A stretch of DNA of 64,000 bases, taken from the NCBI RefSeq assembly GCF_037031225.1, contig NZ_JAYEZN010000001.1:2914001-2978000 (forward strand), read 5' to 3'. Each line of letters starts with the position of its first letter. Position 1 is the stretch's first letter. The position numbers and the translations under genes were made by a program. This document shows, one piece after another, positions 33,309 to 40,948 of the stretch. Below the pieces are notes generated by a model. That model was given only the letters and a program-made list of their open reading frames with translations, did no database searches and was not told the DNA's origin. The DNA is from Halorientalis sp. LT38 (lineage in GTDB: Archaea; Halobacteriota; Halobacteria; Halobacteriales; Haloarculaceae).

Positions 33309-34016
33309 ATGGGCCGCGAACCGCGGCGGGAACTGGCCGAGAAGATCGCCGGTGAGATCACGCTGAGTGACGATCCCGGCGCCACGCTGCGGAAGTGGCG
33401 GACGGACTTCGACGTCTCCCAGACGGAACTGGCCGACCACCTCGAGGTCTCCTCCTCCGTCATCTCGGACTACGAGAGCGGCCGCCGCCAGAGTCCGGGC
33501 ATCGGCGTCGTCGACCGCATCGTCGGCGCGCTGCTCGAGATCGACGAGTCCCGCGGCGGCGGGCGCATCCGCCAGCACGCGCGCGTGCTATCCGCGGGGT
33601 TCGACAGCGAGATCGTCCACGACCTCCGGGAGTACCCCGCGACGATCCCGATGGACCGCTACTACGACGCCATCGGCGCGACGGAACTGGTCGAGGGAGC
33701 ACAGGCAACGGTCGCCGGCCATACGGTCATCGACAGCATCCAGGCGATCACCCGTCTCTCGAGCGAGGAGTTCTACCGGCTCTACGGCCAGTCCACCAAC
33801 CGGGCGCTGGTGTTCACGAACGTCACGCGCGGCGAGTCGCCGCTGGTCGCCATGCGCGTCGTCACCCCGACGCCGAACGCCATCGTCCTCCACGGACTTG
33901 ACGAGGAGAGCCTCTGGGATCACGCGCCGCGGCTGGCGCAGATCGACGGCTTCTCGCTCGCGGTGACGACGACGGATCTGCCGACGATGCTGGAAGGATT
34001 GGACGAGTTGCCCTGA
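33309..34016 (+). CDS. XRE-type HTH transcriptional regulator
   Basis: The 235-residue protein has an N-terminal helix-turn-helix (about 28-80: LRKWRTDFDVSQTELADHLE, VSSSVISDYESGRRQSPGIG) and a larger C-terminal ligand-like domain (about 110-235) containing TRLSSEEFYRLYGQSTNRAL and SPLVAMRVVTPTPNAIVLHG. This architecture is conserved across archaea. The C-terminal domain probably senses a small molecule; target genes are unknown. The gene is followed by hairpin island B. Confidence 0.87.
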   Translation: MGREPRRELAEKIAGEITLSDDPGATLRKWRTDFDVSQTELADHLEVSSSVISDYESGRRQSPGIGVVDRIVGALLEIDESRGGGRIRQHARVLSAGFDSEIVHDLREYPATIPMDRYYDAIGATELVEGAQATVAGHTVIDSIQAITRLSSEEFYRLYGQSTNRALVFTNVTRGESPLVAMRVVTPTPNAIVLHGLDEESLWDHAPRLAQIDGFSLAVTTTDLPTMLEGLDELP

Positions 34017-34060
34017 TGGTTCGACGGAAGTGGTATACCGAAATTGCGGTGGGGGAGCAT

Positions 34061-34318
34061 CCGGCGCGCGAAGCGCGCCGGTTCACTGGCCGAGCGAAGC
34101 GAGGCAGCCTTTTTCGCCACCGAAAGACTCGCTACGCTCGTCTTTCGAGTGCTCAAGAGAACTCCGTTCTCTTGGCATGCCAAAAATCTTCGATTTTTGA
34201 GCACTCCCGCTCACTGCGTCGCCGGACTACGTCCGGCTTCCAGAGGGACCTCCGGTCCCTCCCAGTTCGCGGGAACCACGTTTTTGGCCGGGGGGTTCGC
34301 GGGTCGAACCCCCCGGCC
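34061..34318. repeat. hairpin island B
   Basis: At least six perfect hairpins: CCGGCGCGC/GCGCGCCGG with loop GAA (34061-34081), CGAAAGAC/GTCTTTCG (34121-34147), AAGAGAAC/GTTCTCTT with loop TCC, CAAAAATC/GATTTTTG with loop TTC (34181-34199), GCCGGAC/GTCCGGC with loop TAC, GAGGGACC/GGTCCCTC with loop TCC, and a 14-bp GC-rich stem (34286-34299 with 34305-34318). It shares a 41-base block and the block GTTCGCGGGAACCACGTTTT with island A in the same order, but carries extra hairpins between them. Confidence 0.8.
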
Positions 34319-34329
34319 AAAAAGGTGGG
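34319..34329 (-). terminator. T-tract after metalloprotease gene
   Basis: Directly after the stop codon the minus-strand transcript reads CCCACC and five T, then enters the 14-bp stem of island B. The near-identical CCACCTTTTT after malic enzyme suggests a common 3' boundary sequence. Confidence 0.45.
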
Positions 34330-35535
34330 TTAGCAGAGATTTTGCTGGTAGTACCCGGAGCCGGCGAACCCGTCGTCGAGTTCCGCGGCGGTCGCGTCGG
34401 AGAGGAACTCGTCGTCAGCGCCGACGGACGGTGAGAGCCAGCCCGCGTCGGTGTGCGTGCCGCCGTCGACCTCGCCCACGACGTTGTGCAGGAGTTCGTG
34501 CGTGATGACCTGGACCCGGAACGGGACCGAGCCGTCGGTAGCCCGCCGCTGGTCGTCGATGACGCTTCCGAAGCCGGGGGCGCTGCCGAACCCGGGGCGG
34601 TCACCGCCGTCGATCTCGCCGACCACGACCTGGTGGTACACGCAGCGTCGCGGCCCGAGGTTCTCGGCCGTGTAGTACTGGTGGATCTCCGCGCCGTCGG
34701 TCCCAGAGATAACGACTTCGCTCCCGACGGGGCCGCCGTAGCCGTCCCGTCCGTCGTCGTCGATGTGGAGCGCGATCCCGGTCGAGCCGTCCGGGTTCTC
34801 GACGGGCATCTCCGCCCAGACCGATTTCAGCGCCCGTTTCTCGCGATCGTTCAGCGGATGGGTGTAGTAGCCGTAATTCAACTGGACGTAGAGATCCATG
34901 CGATCGGGATCGGCGTTCGGGAGCGCAGCCCCATCCGCCGTCCGGCCGCGCTCCTCCCACTCGTCTGGCAGCCGGTCCCCGTCAGCGTCCGGCCCTGGGC
35001 GGTCGTAGGCGCGTTCGTCGGCGGCGGCGCCGTCGCCGGTGGTGGCTGCGTCATCGTGGAGTACCCCCTCCTCCGCGTTCTCCAGTGCGTCGTCCGGACC
35101 GCTGTCGGTGGTGAAGTCCCCCGCGTTGCTGACGGCGCTGTTCTCCCCGAGGTCGCCGATCACGTACGGGAGCGACCAGACCGAGCCGATGAGAAAGAGG
35201 ACTGTCAGCGCGAAGGCAAAGCCCGCCTTCCCGATCGGCGTGTTCGGCGTCACGAACCGGTAGAGGCGTTTGGTCCGCGGCCCCGCCCGGTGGAGCGCGG
35301 CGTAGCCGACCCGCGCGAAGACGACGGCGACGAACACCGTGAGGACCATCGTCCCCAGGAACACCGACAGGATGAATGCCGGTTCGGGGAGCGACTCGCT
35401 GGCCCAGCGGATTCCGTCGACGACCGCCCCCGCCGCCGGCGCGAGCAGTCGCCCGACCCTGGTGGGGAAGGCTGCGAGGGCGACGACGAGTCCGACGACC
35501 GCACCGACGACCGCACTCTCCGCTGGGTGTGCCAT
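34330..35535 (-). CDS. membrane-anchored zinc metalloprotease candidate
   Basis: The 401-residue protein has three N-terminal membrane segments (about 8-35, 53-78 and 104-125), an acidic linker, a calcium-binding-type loop DADGDRLPDEWEERG (about 183-197), and a soluble domain containing QVITHELLHNVVGEVDGG (about 340-357) followed by a histidine in THTDAGW. The HExxH motif with a further glycine and histidine resembles metzincin-like zinc proteases, though the spacing is not the standard HExxHxxGxxH. The domain would face the outside. The start ATG is followed immediately by the first hydrophobic segment. Confidence 0.7.
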   Translation of the reverse strand: MAHPAESAVVGAVVGLVVALAAFPTRVGRLLAPAAGAVVDGIRWASESLPEPAFILSVFLGTMVLTVFVAVVFARVGYAALHRAGPRTKRLYRFVTPNTPIGKAGFAFALTVLFLIGSVWSLPYVIGDLGENSAVSNAGDFTTDSGPDDALENAEEGVLHDDAATTGDGAAADERAYDRPGPDADGDRLPDEWEERGRTADGAALPNADPDRMDLYVQLNYGYYTHPLNDREKRALKSVWAEMPVENPDGSTGIALHIDDDGRDGYGGPVGSEVVISGTDGAEIHQYYTAENLGPRRCVYHQVVVGEIDGGDRPGFGSAPGFGSVIDDQRRATDGSVPFRVQVITHELLHNVVGEVDGGTHTDAGWLSPSVGADDEFLSDATAAELDDGFAGSGYYQQNLC

Positions 35536-35693
35536 ACCCCGAGTTGTCTCCCATCCGATTTGAATCCCTCGTTAATTTTATCGTTATCGATACTTTTTAC
35601 CAGTCTGCGACCAGATCTACCTTCGAGCGCGTCGGGCTCTCCTCTCTCGAATTTCTGCTATCAGAATCGAAAACGAGCGATCGTAACGGGTCG

Positions 35694-35741
35694 TTACTCC
35701 ACGTGGCGGTACTTGCGCTCGCCCATCCGGCCCCAGCCATC
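35694..35741 (-). pseudogene. partial copy of the hmgB 3' end
   Basis: The 46 bases 35696-35741 repeat 35909-35954 with three mismatches. In the minus frame they still encode DGWGRMGERKYRHVE and a stop, against DGWGRMGERKYRYVE at the true C-terminus of HMG-CoA synthase. No upstream coding part of the gene accompanies it. Island D lies between the two copies. This is a detached duplicate tail and not a functional gene. Confidence 0.85.
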
Positions 35742-35906
35742 CGACCTTTTTCTGCGTCGGGTTCCCTCGCTGAACGCTCGGGAACCCCTCCTTGAAAAAC
35801 GTCCCCAGAAATTGGAGATTTCTGGTGGGCTGCGCAAGCGCTCCGCTCTTGCGAACGTCGATGAAAAAGCGGGTCGTTCACTTCGTTCACGACCCCTAGA
35901 ACGACT
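35742..35906. repeat. hairpin island D between the two hmgB tails
   Basis: Hairpins include GGGTTCCC/GGGAACCC (35759-35787), CAGAAAT/ATTTCTG with loop TGGAG (35806-35824), CGCAAG/CTTGCG (about 35833-35853) and GGGTCGT/ACGACCC around TCACTTCGTTC (35871-35895). T- and A-runs lie between them. The style matches islands A, B and C but the sequences are mostly different. The bases 35536-35693 before it are AT-richer and hold no gene. Confidence 0.75.
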
Positions 35907-37250
35907 TCACTCCACGTAGCGGTATTTGCGCTCGCCCATCCGGCCCCAGCCGTCGAAGACGAACTCCTCGTCGGGCGTCGTGAACTCCTCCGCGTCGGCT
36001 TCGGTCTCCTTGTCGTGGTTGTGCACGTCGTGGATGTGCTCGTACTCCTCGAAGGAGAGGGGATAGCGCGCCTCGAGCTGTTCGTCGACGTTCAGCGCCT
36101 CGATCTCGTCCGCCCAGCCGGGCTGGATCGTCTCGGCGTGGATCTCCGCCTGCGCGCCGCTGCCGTAGGAACCCACGAGCATGCGTTCACCCGTCAGGTC
36201 CTCGCCGGCTTCGAGGGCCTGCTTCAGCCCGCTGACTCGGGCGACGTGGACCGAGCCGGTGTACCAGTTGCCCACCTCCCGCGAGATGGTCAGCGTCGGC
36301 TCGATGACGTCGTCGTACCAGTCCGCGTACCGCTCGGTCTCCTTCAGGCCGTCCGTGTACTCCGCGATGGCGTCCAGGTAGGCCTCGTCGTCGTCGAACG
36401 CCTCCGGCCGCGGCTGGCGACCGATCTCCTCGGCCAGGGCGTCCTCGATCTCGGTGTCGCGGATCATGTGCCGATAGCCGAGCAGTGCGGCCTTCCGGAC
36501 CATCCCCGGGAAGGGCGTGTGGAAGGGCACCAGCGCGAAGTCACTGGGCTCGACCTCGCCCCAGACCGACTCGAAGTCCATGACCGCCTCGCGCATCCGC
36601 GCGAGGTACACCTGCACCGAGCGCTTCCCGTCGACCGACGGGAACTGCTGGTTGGGCTTCAGGAAGTCCGTCTCGTCGGCGCTGCCGAATCCCTGCTCCG
36701 GCGACAGTTCCACCAGGTCGGGGTCCTCGCCGATGAGGAGCGCGACCGCGCCCGCGCCCTGGGTCGCCTCGCCGGGGTCGCCCCGGGCGTACAGCGCCGT
36801 GTCGGTGGCGACGACGATCGCCTTCCGACCGCGGTGGCGCCCCGCGCGGATCCAGTTGTACGCGTCGTCGATGCTCTGGGTGCCCGCCACGCAGGCGAAC
36901 TTGCGTTCGCCCTTGTTCGCGTGGTGGAAGTCCCCGTCGTACACCTGCTCGAGACAGCCCGCGATGTACGTCGAGACGGGTTTCGAGTTGTCGAAGGCGC
37001 TCTCGGTGGCCACGTCGATCCGGCCGATGTCGTCCGGTTCGAGCCCCTTGCGCTCCATCAGGCGATGGGCGGCGTTGGCCCCCATCGTCACGATGTCTTC
37101 GTAGGTGTCCGGGAACGAACTCGAATACAGCCCGAGCCCCTTGGTGTACTTCCCCGGTTCCTCCCCCTTCGCCGGCGCGAACGTCTCCGCCAGGTCCAGT
37201 TCGAGCTTCCCCGTTCGTATCTCCACGGCGTCGATGCCGACCGCTGTCAT
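35907..37250 (-). CDS. hmgB: hydroxymethylglutaryl-CoA synthase
   Basis: The 447-residue protein condenses acetoacetyl-CoA and acetyl-CoA to HMG-CoA for mevalonate and archaeal lipid synthesis. It has GIDAVEIRTGKLELDL at the N-terminus, the catalytic glutamate region IDVATESAFDNSKPVSTYI, the nucleophile cysteine in GERKFACVAGTQSIDDAYNW, VPFHTPFPGMVRKAA with the active-site histidine, and GNWYTGSVHVARVSGL. The start MTAVGID fits a leaderless transcript, with a strong TATA box 27 bases upstream. A partial copy of its last 15 codons lies 213 bases downstream. Confidence 0.95.
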   Translation of the reverse strand: MTAVGIDAVEIRTGKLELDLAETFAPAKGEEPGKYTKGLGLYSSSFPDTYEDIVTMGANAAHRLMERKGLEPDDIGRIDVATESAFDNSKPVSTYIAGCLEQVYDGDFHHANKGERKFACVAGTQSIDDAYNWIRAGRHRGRKAIVVATDTALYARGDPGEATQGAGAVALLIGEDPDLVELSPEQGFGSADETDFLKPNQQFPSVDGKRSVQVYLARMREAVMDFESVWGEVEPSDFALVPFHTPFPGMVRKAALLGYRHMIRDTEIEDALAEEIGRQPRPEAFDDDEAYLDAIAEYTDGLKETERYADWYDDVIEPTLTISREVGNWYTGSVHVARVSGLKQALEAGEDLTGERMLVGSYGSGAQAEIHAETIQPGWADEIEALNVDEQLEARYPLSFEEYEHIHDVHNHDKETEADAEEFTTPDEEFVFDGWGRMGERKYRYVE

Positions 37251-37272
37251 ACCAGCAACTGCGGGAACGTGG

Positions 37273-37313
37273 TATAATATATTGTCGACTGTACTATCGA
37301 CGATCGTCGACAA
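37273..37313 (-). promoter_or_regulatory. hmgB promoter with abutting dyad
   Basis: On the minus strand AATATATTATA (37273-37283) is a strong TATA box about 27 bases before the hmgB ATG. Directly upstream lies an 8-bp inverted repeat, TTGTCGAC (37282-37289) and GTCGACAA (37306-37313), with a 16-base spacer, overlapping the BRE. This placement suits a regulator that controls TFB access. Confidence 0.5.
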
Positions 37314-37406
37314 CCGTTCCCGTCCGACCGTCGGCCTCACCAGCCCTCCCGAACGACTTCTCCAGGAGGCGTCGGAGATCGACCGAGCCCGGGGCGCCGA
37401 AGCGAG

Positions 37407-39371
37407 TCAGTTACAGGTGAGGCCTCCACCGGCCGTATCGATGGTGTCGCCGCTGTTGTCGATCGTCCCGGTGCAGGTCCTGGCGTTGCCCGCGTCGTCG
37501 ACGACCGTCATGTTGACGGCGACGCCGTTGTTCCCGTTGAAACTGGCCTCGGCGTTGAGCGCGAGCGATTCGTCGGTGAACGATCCCGGCGAGGTGGTGA
37601 CCACGCGCTGGTTGAACTGGTTCCCGTTCGTCGCCCGGCTAGCGGTGAGTATCGTGCGGTCGATCCCCGACGCGTCACTGGCCTGGAGGTCGAAGAAGAC
37701 GTCGTCGTCGAAGTCCAGGAAGATCCCTGAGTTGTCGTCGTGGGTCGCAGCCGCGGAACTGATCGTGGGGGGCGTCGTGTCACTTCCGCCACCACCGGCC
37801 CCGACGTTCACGAGTTCGACGGCGATGTCCTCGCTGGAGCCACCGCTCGCCACGAAAACGCCGACGGTTCCATTGTTCTGTGCCAGCAGATCCGTCGTCG
37901 CTTCACCGTTCGCGTCGGACGTCTCGGTGTTCTTGCTCGAACTCGCGACGGTCGAGTCGTTCACGCCGTAGTCGTGCGTCACTCCCTCGACGCTCGGTGT
38001 CGTGTCGCTGCGAAGCGTCAGCGAGGAACTCCCGCTGTTGCCGACGTCCCAGACACACGATTCGTCGTCGCAGTTCGAGAGCGCCGCGCCGGAATTGTCG
38101 CCCGTCGCGTCCGGGGCGAGCCAGTCGACCGTGTACGCGCTGGAACCGCCACTCCCACCGTCGGTGTCCCTGACGTTGACTCTCAGCACCGCGTTCTCCG
38201 GCCTGCCCGCATCGAACGGGCCAGTGTAGTCTTCGACGTCGGATTGATCGACCGCGTAGCTGACTCTGACGGTATCCGTCAGCTCCGACGTGGTGATGTC
38301 GCCTGGGGCACTGTATTCGAGTGCGACGCGCCCCTGGTCGTCTGTCTCTCCGGGTTCAGTCACCGTTCCCTCCGCCGCGCTCGCGTTCACGTCCACACCG
38401 CTGACGGGATTGTTGAATCGGTCGCGGACTTCCACCACCAGTCGTTCGTCCCCGCCTTCTGGGACCGACGACCCGTTCCCCTCGACCGGGAGGAGGTATC
38501 CCGTTTCGGAGGCTCGGCGTCCGGTCCCGACGCCCACTTTCGCCATCCGGAGGTCGTAGGTGGTGTCCGGCTCCAGATCCAGTCGCAACAGTCCCCAGTC
38601 GCCGTCTATCGTGCCCGGATCGACCGTCAGGCCCGCGACGTTGGACTCGCCCGCAGTCAGCTCACGCCAGCGCTCGGCCGAGAGTCGCGTCGGCACCTCG
38701 ATCGTGACGTTGTGCGAGGTATTCCGCACCGAGACCGTGCGCGTCGACGTGCTCAGTGCGTCGGTATCGACCGAGATGGCTCCGGTCCGCGTCGCGTCGA
38801 GGGACCCGTTGAGTGTCACGAGTGTGATGCGATCGCCCTCGATCAGTCCCTGCCCGGTTCTCGGAACCGACTGGTCCCCGTCCGCGCCGTACAGGACGGA
38901 ATTCTCGTAGATCGAACGCGGCGCCTCGTCGTATCGATTGTAGTCCGGGGTGTAGACGAGACCGCCCGTCTCGTAGACGTGCGCCGATCCGTTCCAGAAG
39001 TCCGCGAGTTCACCGCTCCCGCTGGCGGTGGCGTTCTCGATCGTCAGGTTGTATCGCCCGTCGGTGGTTCCAACGGTCCGGAGCGACCCGCTTGCGGGCC
39101 CCGGATTCAGTGCGACGAGGCGGCTCGGATACCGGACCCCGAGATCAACCGTCACCGACCGCCCCGTGTTCCCGCCAGGGACCGAGACGATCGCATTTCT
39201 GACGTCCTGTAACTGCCCCTGCACTTCCTGACTGTGGGTGAACTCCACCTGCTTGTTCTGATTGGGGACGACGAACGCCTGGTAGGTCGAGAAGGCGATG
39301 ATCAGCGCCGCGAACAGCAGCACGGCTCCGATCTGGATGGCCTGCCCGCGCTCGTCGTCCCGAAAGATCAC
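37407..39371 (-). CDS. large pilin-like surface protein with Ig-like domain
   Basis: The 654-residue protein begins with a class III (prepilin-type) leader, DERGQAIQIGAVLLFAALII, in which RG precedes the hydrophobic stretch, as in PibD-processed archaeal pilins. The rest is an extracellular Ser/Thr/Asn-rich beta protein. Residues about 315-360 resemble a BIG1-type Ig fold (DRFNNPVSGVDVNASAAEGT). Four cysteines (SNCDDESC and, near the end, TCTGT and LTCN) could form disulfides, and many NxS/T sequons are present. It is probably a surface or pilus-tip protein. The C-terminus has no sorting signal. Confidence 0.8.
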   Translation of the reverse strand: MIFRDDERGQAIQIGAVLLFAALIIAFSTYQAFVVPNQNKQVEFTHSQEVQGQLQDVRNAIVSVPGGNTGRSVTVDLGVRYPSRLVALNPGPASGSLRTVGTTDGRYNLTIENATASGSGELADFWNGSAHVYETGGLVYTPDYNRYDEAPRSIYENSVLYGADGDQSVPRTGQGLIEGDRITLVTLNGSLDATRTGAISVDTDALSTSTRTVSVRNTSHNVTIEVPTRLSAERWRELTAGESNVAGLTVDPGTIDGDWGLLRLDLEPDTTYDLRMAKVGVGTGRRASETGYLLPVEGNGSSVPEGGDERLVVEVRDRFNNPVSGVDVNASAAEGTVTEPGETDDQGRVALEYSAPGDITTSELTDTVRVSYAVDQSDVEDYTGPFDAGRPENAVLRVNVRDTDGGSGGSSAYTVDWLAPDATGDNSGAALSNCDDESCVWDVGNSGSSSLTLRSDTTPSVEGVTHDYGVNDSTVASSSKNTETSDANGEATTDLLAQNNGTVGVFVASGGSSEDIAVELVNVGAGGGGSDTTPPTISSAAATHDDNSGIFLDFDDDVFFDLQASDASGIDRTILTASRATNGNQFNQRVVTTSPGSFTDESLALNAEASFNGNNGVAVNMTVVDDAGNARTCTGTIDNSGDTIDTAGGGLTCN

Positions 39372-39441
39372 GTTCTCGGTGCTTTCGGCTCCGTGAGTAA
39401 AACTCGTGTGGCTGTTCCGTCCACCGTAACGCCGTCCGGGG

Positions 39442-39861
39442 CTACTCGTCGGCGACGAACACCACCGTCCCCTCGGCGACGATCTCGTTCGTCGGCCGGT
39501 GGACCACCAGCACGCGCGCCTCGTCGCCGCTCATCCCGTGCTCGCGGACGAGCGCCTCCCCGAACGCCAGCCGGGCGTCGCCGTCGTCGTTCGTCAGGTT
39601 CGCCGCGTCGACCCCGAACCGGGTCGTCCCGTCGGGGCCGCGGACGACGACGTCGAGGTCCGAGACCGCGAGCCCGTCGCCGCCGACGTGGGTGACCTGC
39701 AGGTGCGTGTCGTTGCCCTCGATCCGGAGGTCCGCGACCGGCGCCGGCTCGTCGACGACGTTCGAGAGGGCGACGACGCTCACGAGTCCGACCATCGTGA
39801 CGACCACGCCGGTCAGGATGACGACGCCGACGACCTCCGACTGTGCACGCGCGCGAGACAT
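39442..39861 (-). CDS. type IV pilin-like protein
   Basis: The 139-residue protein has the archaeal pilin leader SRARAQSEVVGVVILTGVVV, where RA|QSEVVG is the expected PibD cleavage context and the following helix would form the filament core. The C-terminal domain is a small beta fold (ADLRIEGNDTHLQVTHVGGD, VVRGPDGTTRFGVD). The start at MSRARAQ gives a short basic leader; upstream ATG codons would extend it unnaturally. It lies downstream of the large pilin-like gene in the opposite reading order but on the same strand. Confidence 0.85.
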   Translation of the reverse strand: MSRARAQSEVVGVVILTGVVVTMVGLVSVVALSNVVDEPAPVADLRIEGNDTHLQVTHVGGDGLAVSDLDVVVRGPDGTTRFGVDAANLTNDDGDARLAFGEALVREHGMSGDEARVLVVHRPTNEIVAEGTVVFVADE

Positions 39862-39943
39862 CCGAGACGTACGCAATCGGCGCCGGACGCGCAATAGTAT
39901 TGGGGGCGTATCGACCCGGCGGCCCCGTCCCCCCGCAACGCGT

Positions 39944-40531
39944 TCAGTCCTCGTCTTCTTCGACGACTTCGGGGTCGCTCATGGCGGTCTGGAGACTGTC
40001 GAGCCCGTTGACCCACTCGGCGACCAGGCCGAACTCCAGGTCTTCGGCCAGTTCCATCGACAGTTCCTCGCCGTCGATGATGCGGGTGCCGGCCTGCGCG
40101 CAGTAGCCCAGGGCGGTGTCCGGGTCCTCCTCGGCCTCGGCGTCGGCGGCCGCGCGGACGTACTCCTCGATCGACCCGTCGTCCGCGACGCCGCCCGCGA
40201 CGTACTCCTCTGCGGCGTAGAAGACGCAGACCAGCGAGGTCTGGACGCCGTCGACGAGCATCAGCTTCTCCTCGTCGTCGAGCTGGACCTCCGAGAGCAC
40301 GATCTCGCGGATGTCGGCCAGCTTCTCCCGGGCCTCTTCCTCGTCGATGTGGCCGTCCTCGTGGGCCGTGATGATCTTCGCGACCGCGATGGCCGTGTCG
40401 TCCTGGAGGTTCAACAGGAGCCGCGCGGAGTCCTCGTCCTCCGGGTCGATCTCCTCCTCGTCGATCCGCTCGATCCAGTTTTGCCACCGCTCCTCGGTAT
40501 AAAATGTCCCCGGCGGGTCGCTCTCGCTCAT
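39944..40531 (-). CDS. DUF2150 family protein
   Basis: The 195-residue acidic, mostly helical protein starts TFYTEERWQNWIERIDEEEI and contains LLLNLQDDTAIAVAKIITAH and EIVLSEVQLDDEEKLMLVDG. I recognise the pattern as DUF2150, a family conserved in methanogens and haloarchaea with no established function. A TATA-like GGTTAAAG lies about 27 bases upstream of the ATG on the minus strand. Confidence 0.88.
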   Translation of the reverse strand: MSESDPPGTFYTEERWQNWIERIDEEEIDPEDEDSARLLLNLQDDTAIAVAKIITAHEDGHIDEEEAREKLADIREIVLSEVQLDDEEKLMLVDGVQTSLVCVFYAAEEYVAGGVADDGSIEEYVRAAADAEAEEDPDTALGYCAQAGTRIIDGEELSMELAEDLEFGLVAEWVNGLDSLQTAMSDPEVVEEDED

Positions 40532-40565
40532 ACCTCCACCAATGTACGGCCGGGGTTAAAGACTT

Positions 40566-40616
40566 CGAGGTCAACGAACCTCGACAGACCCGCCGTCCGG
40601 CGTCGAAACGCCGGAC
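40566..40616. repeat. two adjacent hairpins
   Basis: CGAGGT/ACCTCG (40566-40583) and GTCCGGCGT/ACGCCGGAC with tetraloop CGAA (40595-40616) lie between the DUF2150 promoter and the 3' end of the zinc-ribbon gene. They may terminate the latter, or belong to the same hairpin family as the islands. Confidence 0.55.
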
Positions 40617-40638
40617 AGAGGCCTCATATTCCGAGGAT

Positions 40639-40845
40639 TCACGCGTACTGTCGGAGGAGTCCACACTCCGGGCACCGGACCGTGCTCACGGGCCGCCGGC
40701 GGCCGCCCCCCAGCAGCCCAAGCAACCCGCCGCCGTCCTCGTCGGTCGTCACGTACGCCGTCAGGAACTCGGCGAAGCCCGCGCGCAGACTGAACTGGAC
40801 CGGTTCCATCGGCACGCCGCAGTCGGGACAGGTTCGCTCGACCAT
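40639..40845 (-). CDS. small zinc-ribbon protein
   Basis: The 68-residue protein carries two CxxC knuckles: ERTCPDCGVPMEPVQF at the N-terminus and VRCPECGLLRQYA at the C-terminus, joined by a glycine-rich loop (DEDGGGLLGLLGGGRRR). The four cysteines should bind one zinc. Small zinc-ribbon proteins are abundant in haloarchaea and mostly lack known roles. Confidence 0.78.
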   Translation of the reverse strand: MVERTCPDCGVPMEPVQFSLRAGFAEFLTAYVTTDEDGGGLLGLLGGGRRRPVSTVRCPECGLLRQYA

Positions 40846-40882
40846 ACGGGCGGTACGGCCCGGCCGTACCTGGGTCCGTCGC

Positions 40883-40948
40883 CTACCCCTCGATCGCCGC
40901 GGAGAACCCGAACAGCCCGCACCCGGGACAGCGGGCGGTCCCCGTCAT
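40883..40948 (-). CDS. 21-residue CPGCG micro-ORF (putative)
   Basis: A 21-codon frame (MTGTARCPGCGLFGFSAAIE G) starts inside the stop of the upstream TatD-like gene by an ATGA overlap, as in coupled operons. It holds a single CxxC knuckle similar to those in the next gene. Its brevity means it may be a real mini-protein, a decayed zinc-ribbon gene, or chance. I give it modest weight because of the ATGA junction. Confidence 0.3.
   Translation of the reverse strand: MTGTARCPGCGLFGFSAAIEG

Noticed and set aside
36015-37277. Plus-strand frame opposite hmgB
   Set aside because: Shadow frame without family features; the minus strand encodes HMG-CoA synthase with its active-site motifs.
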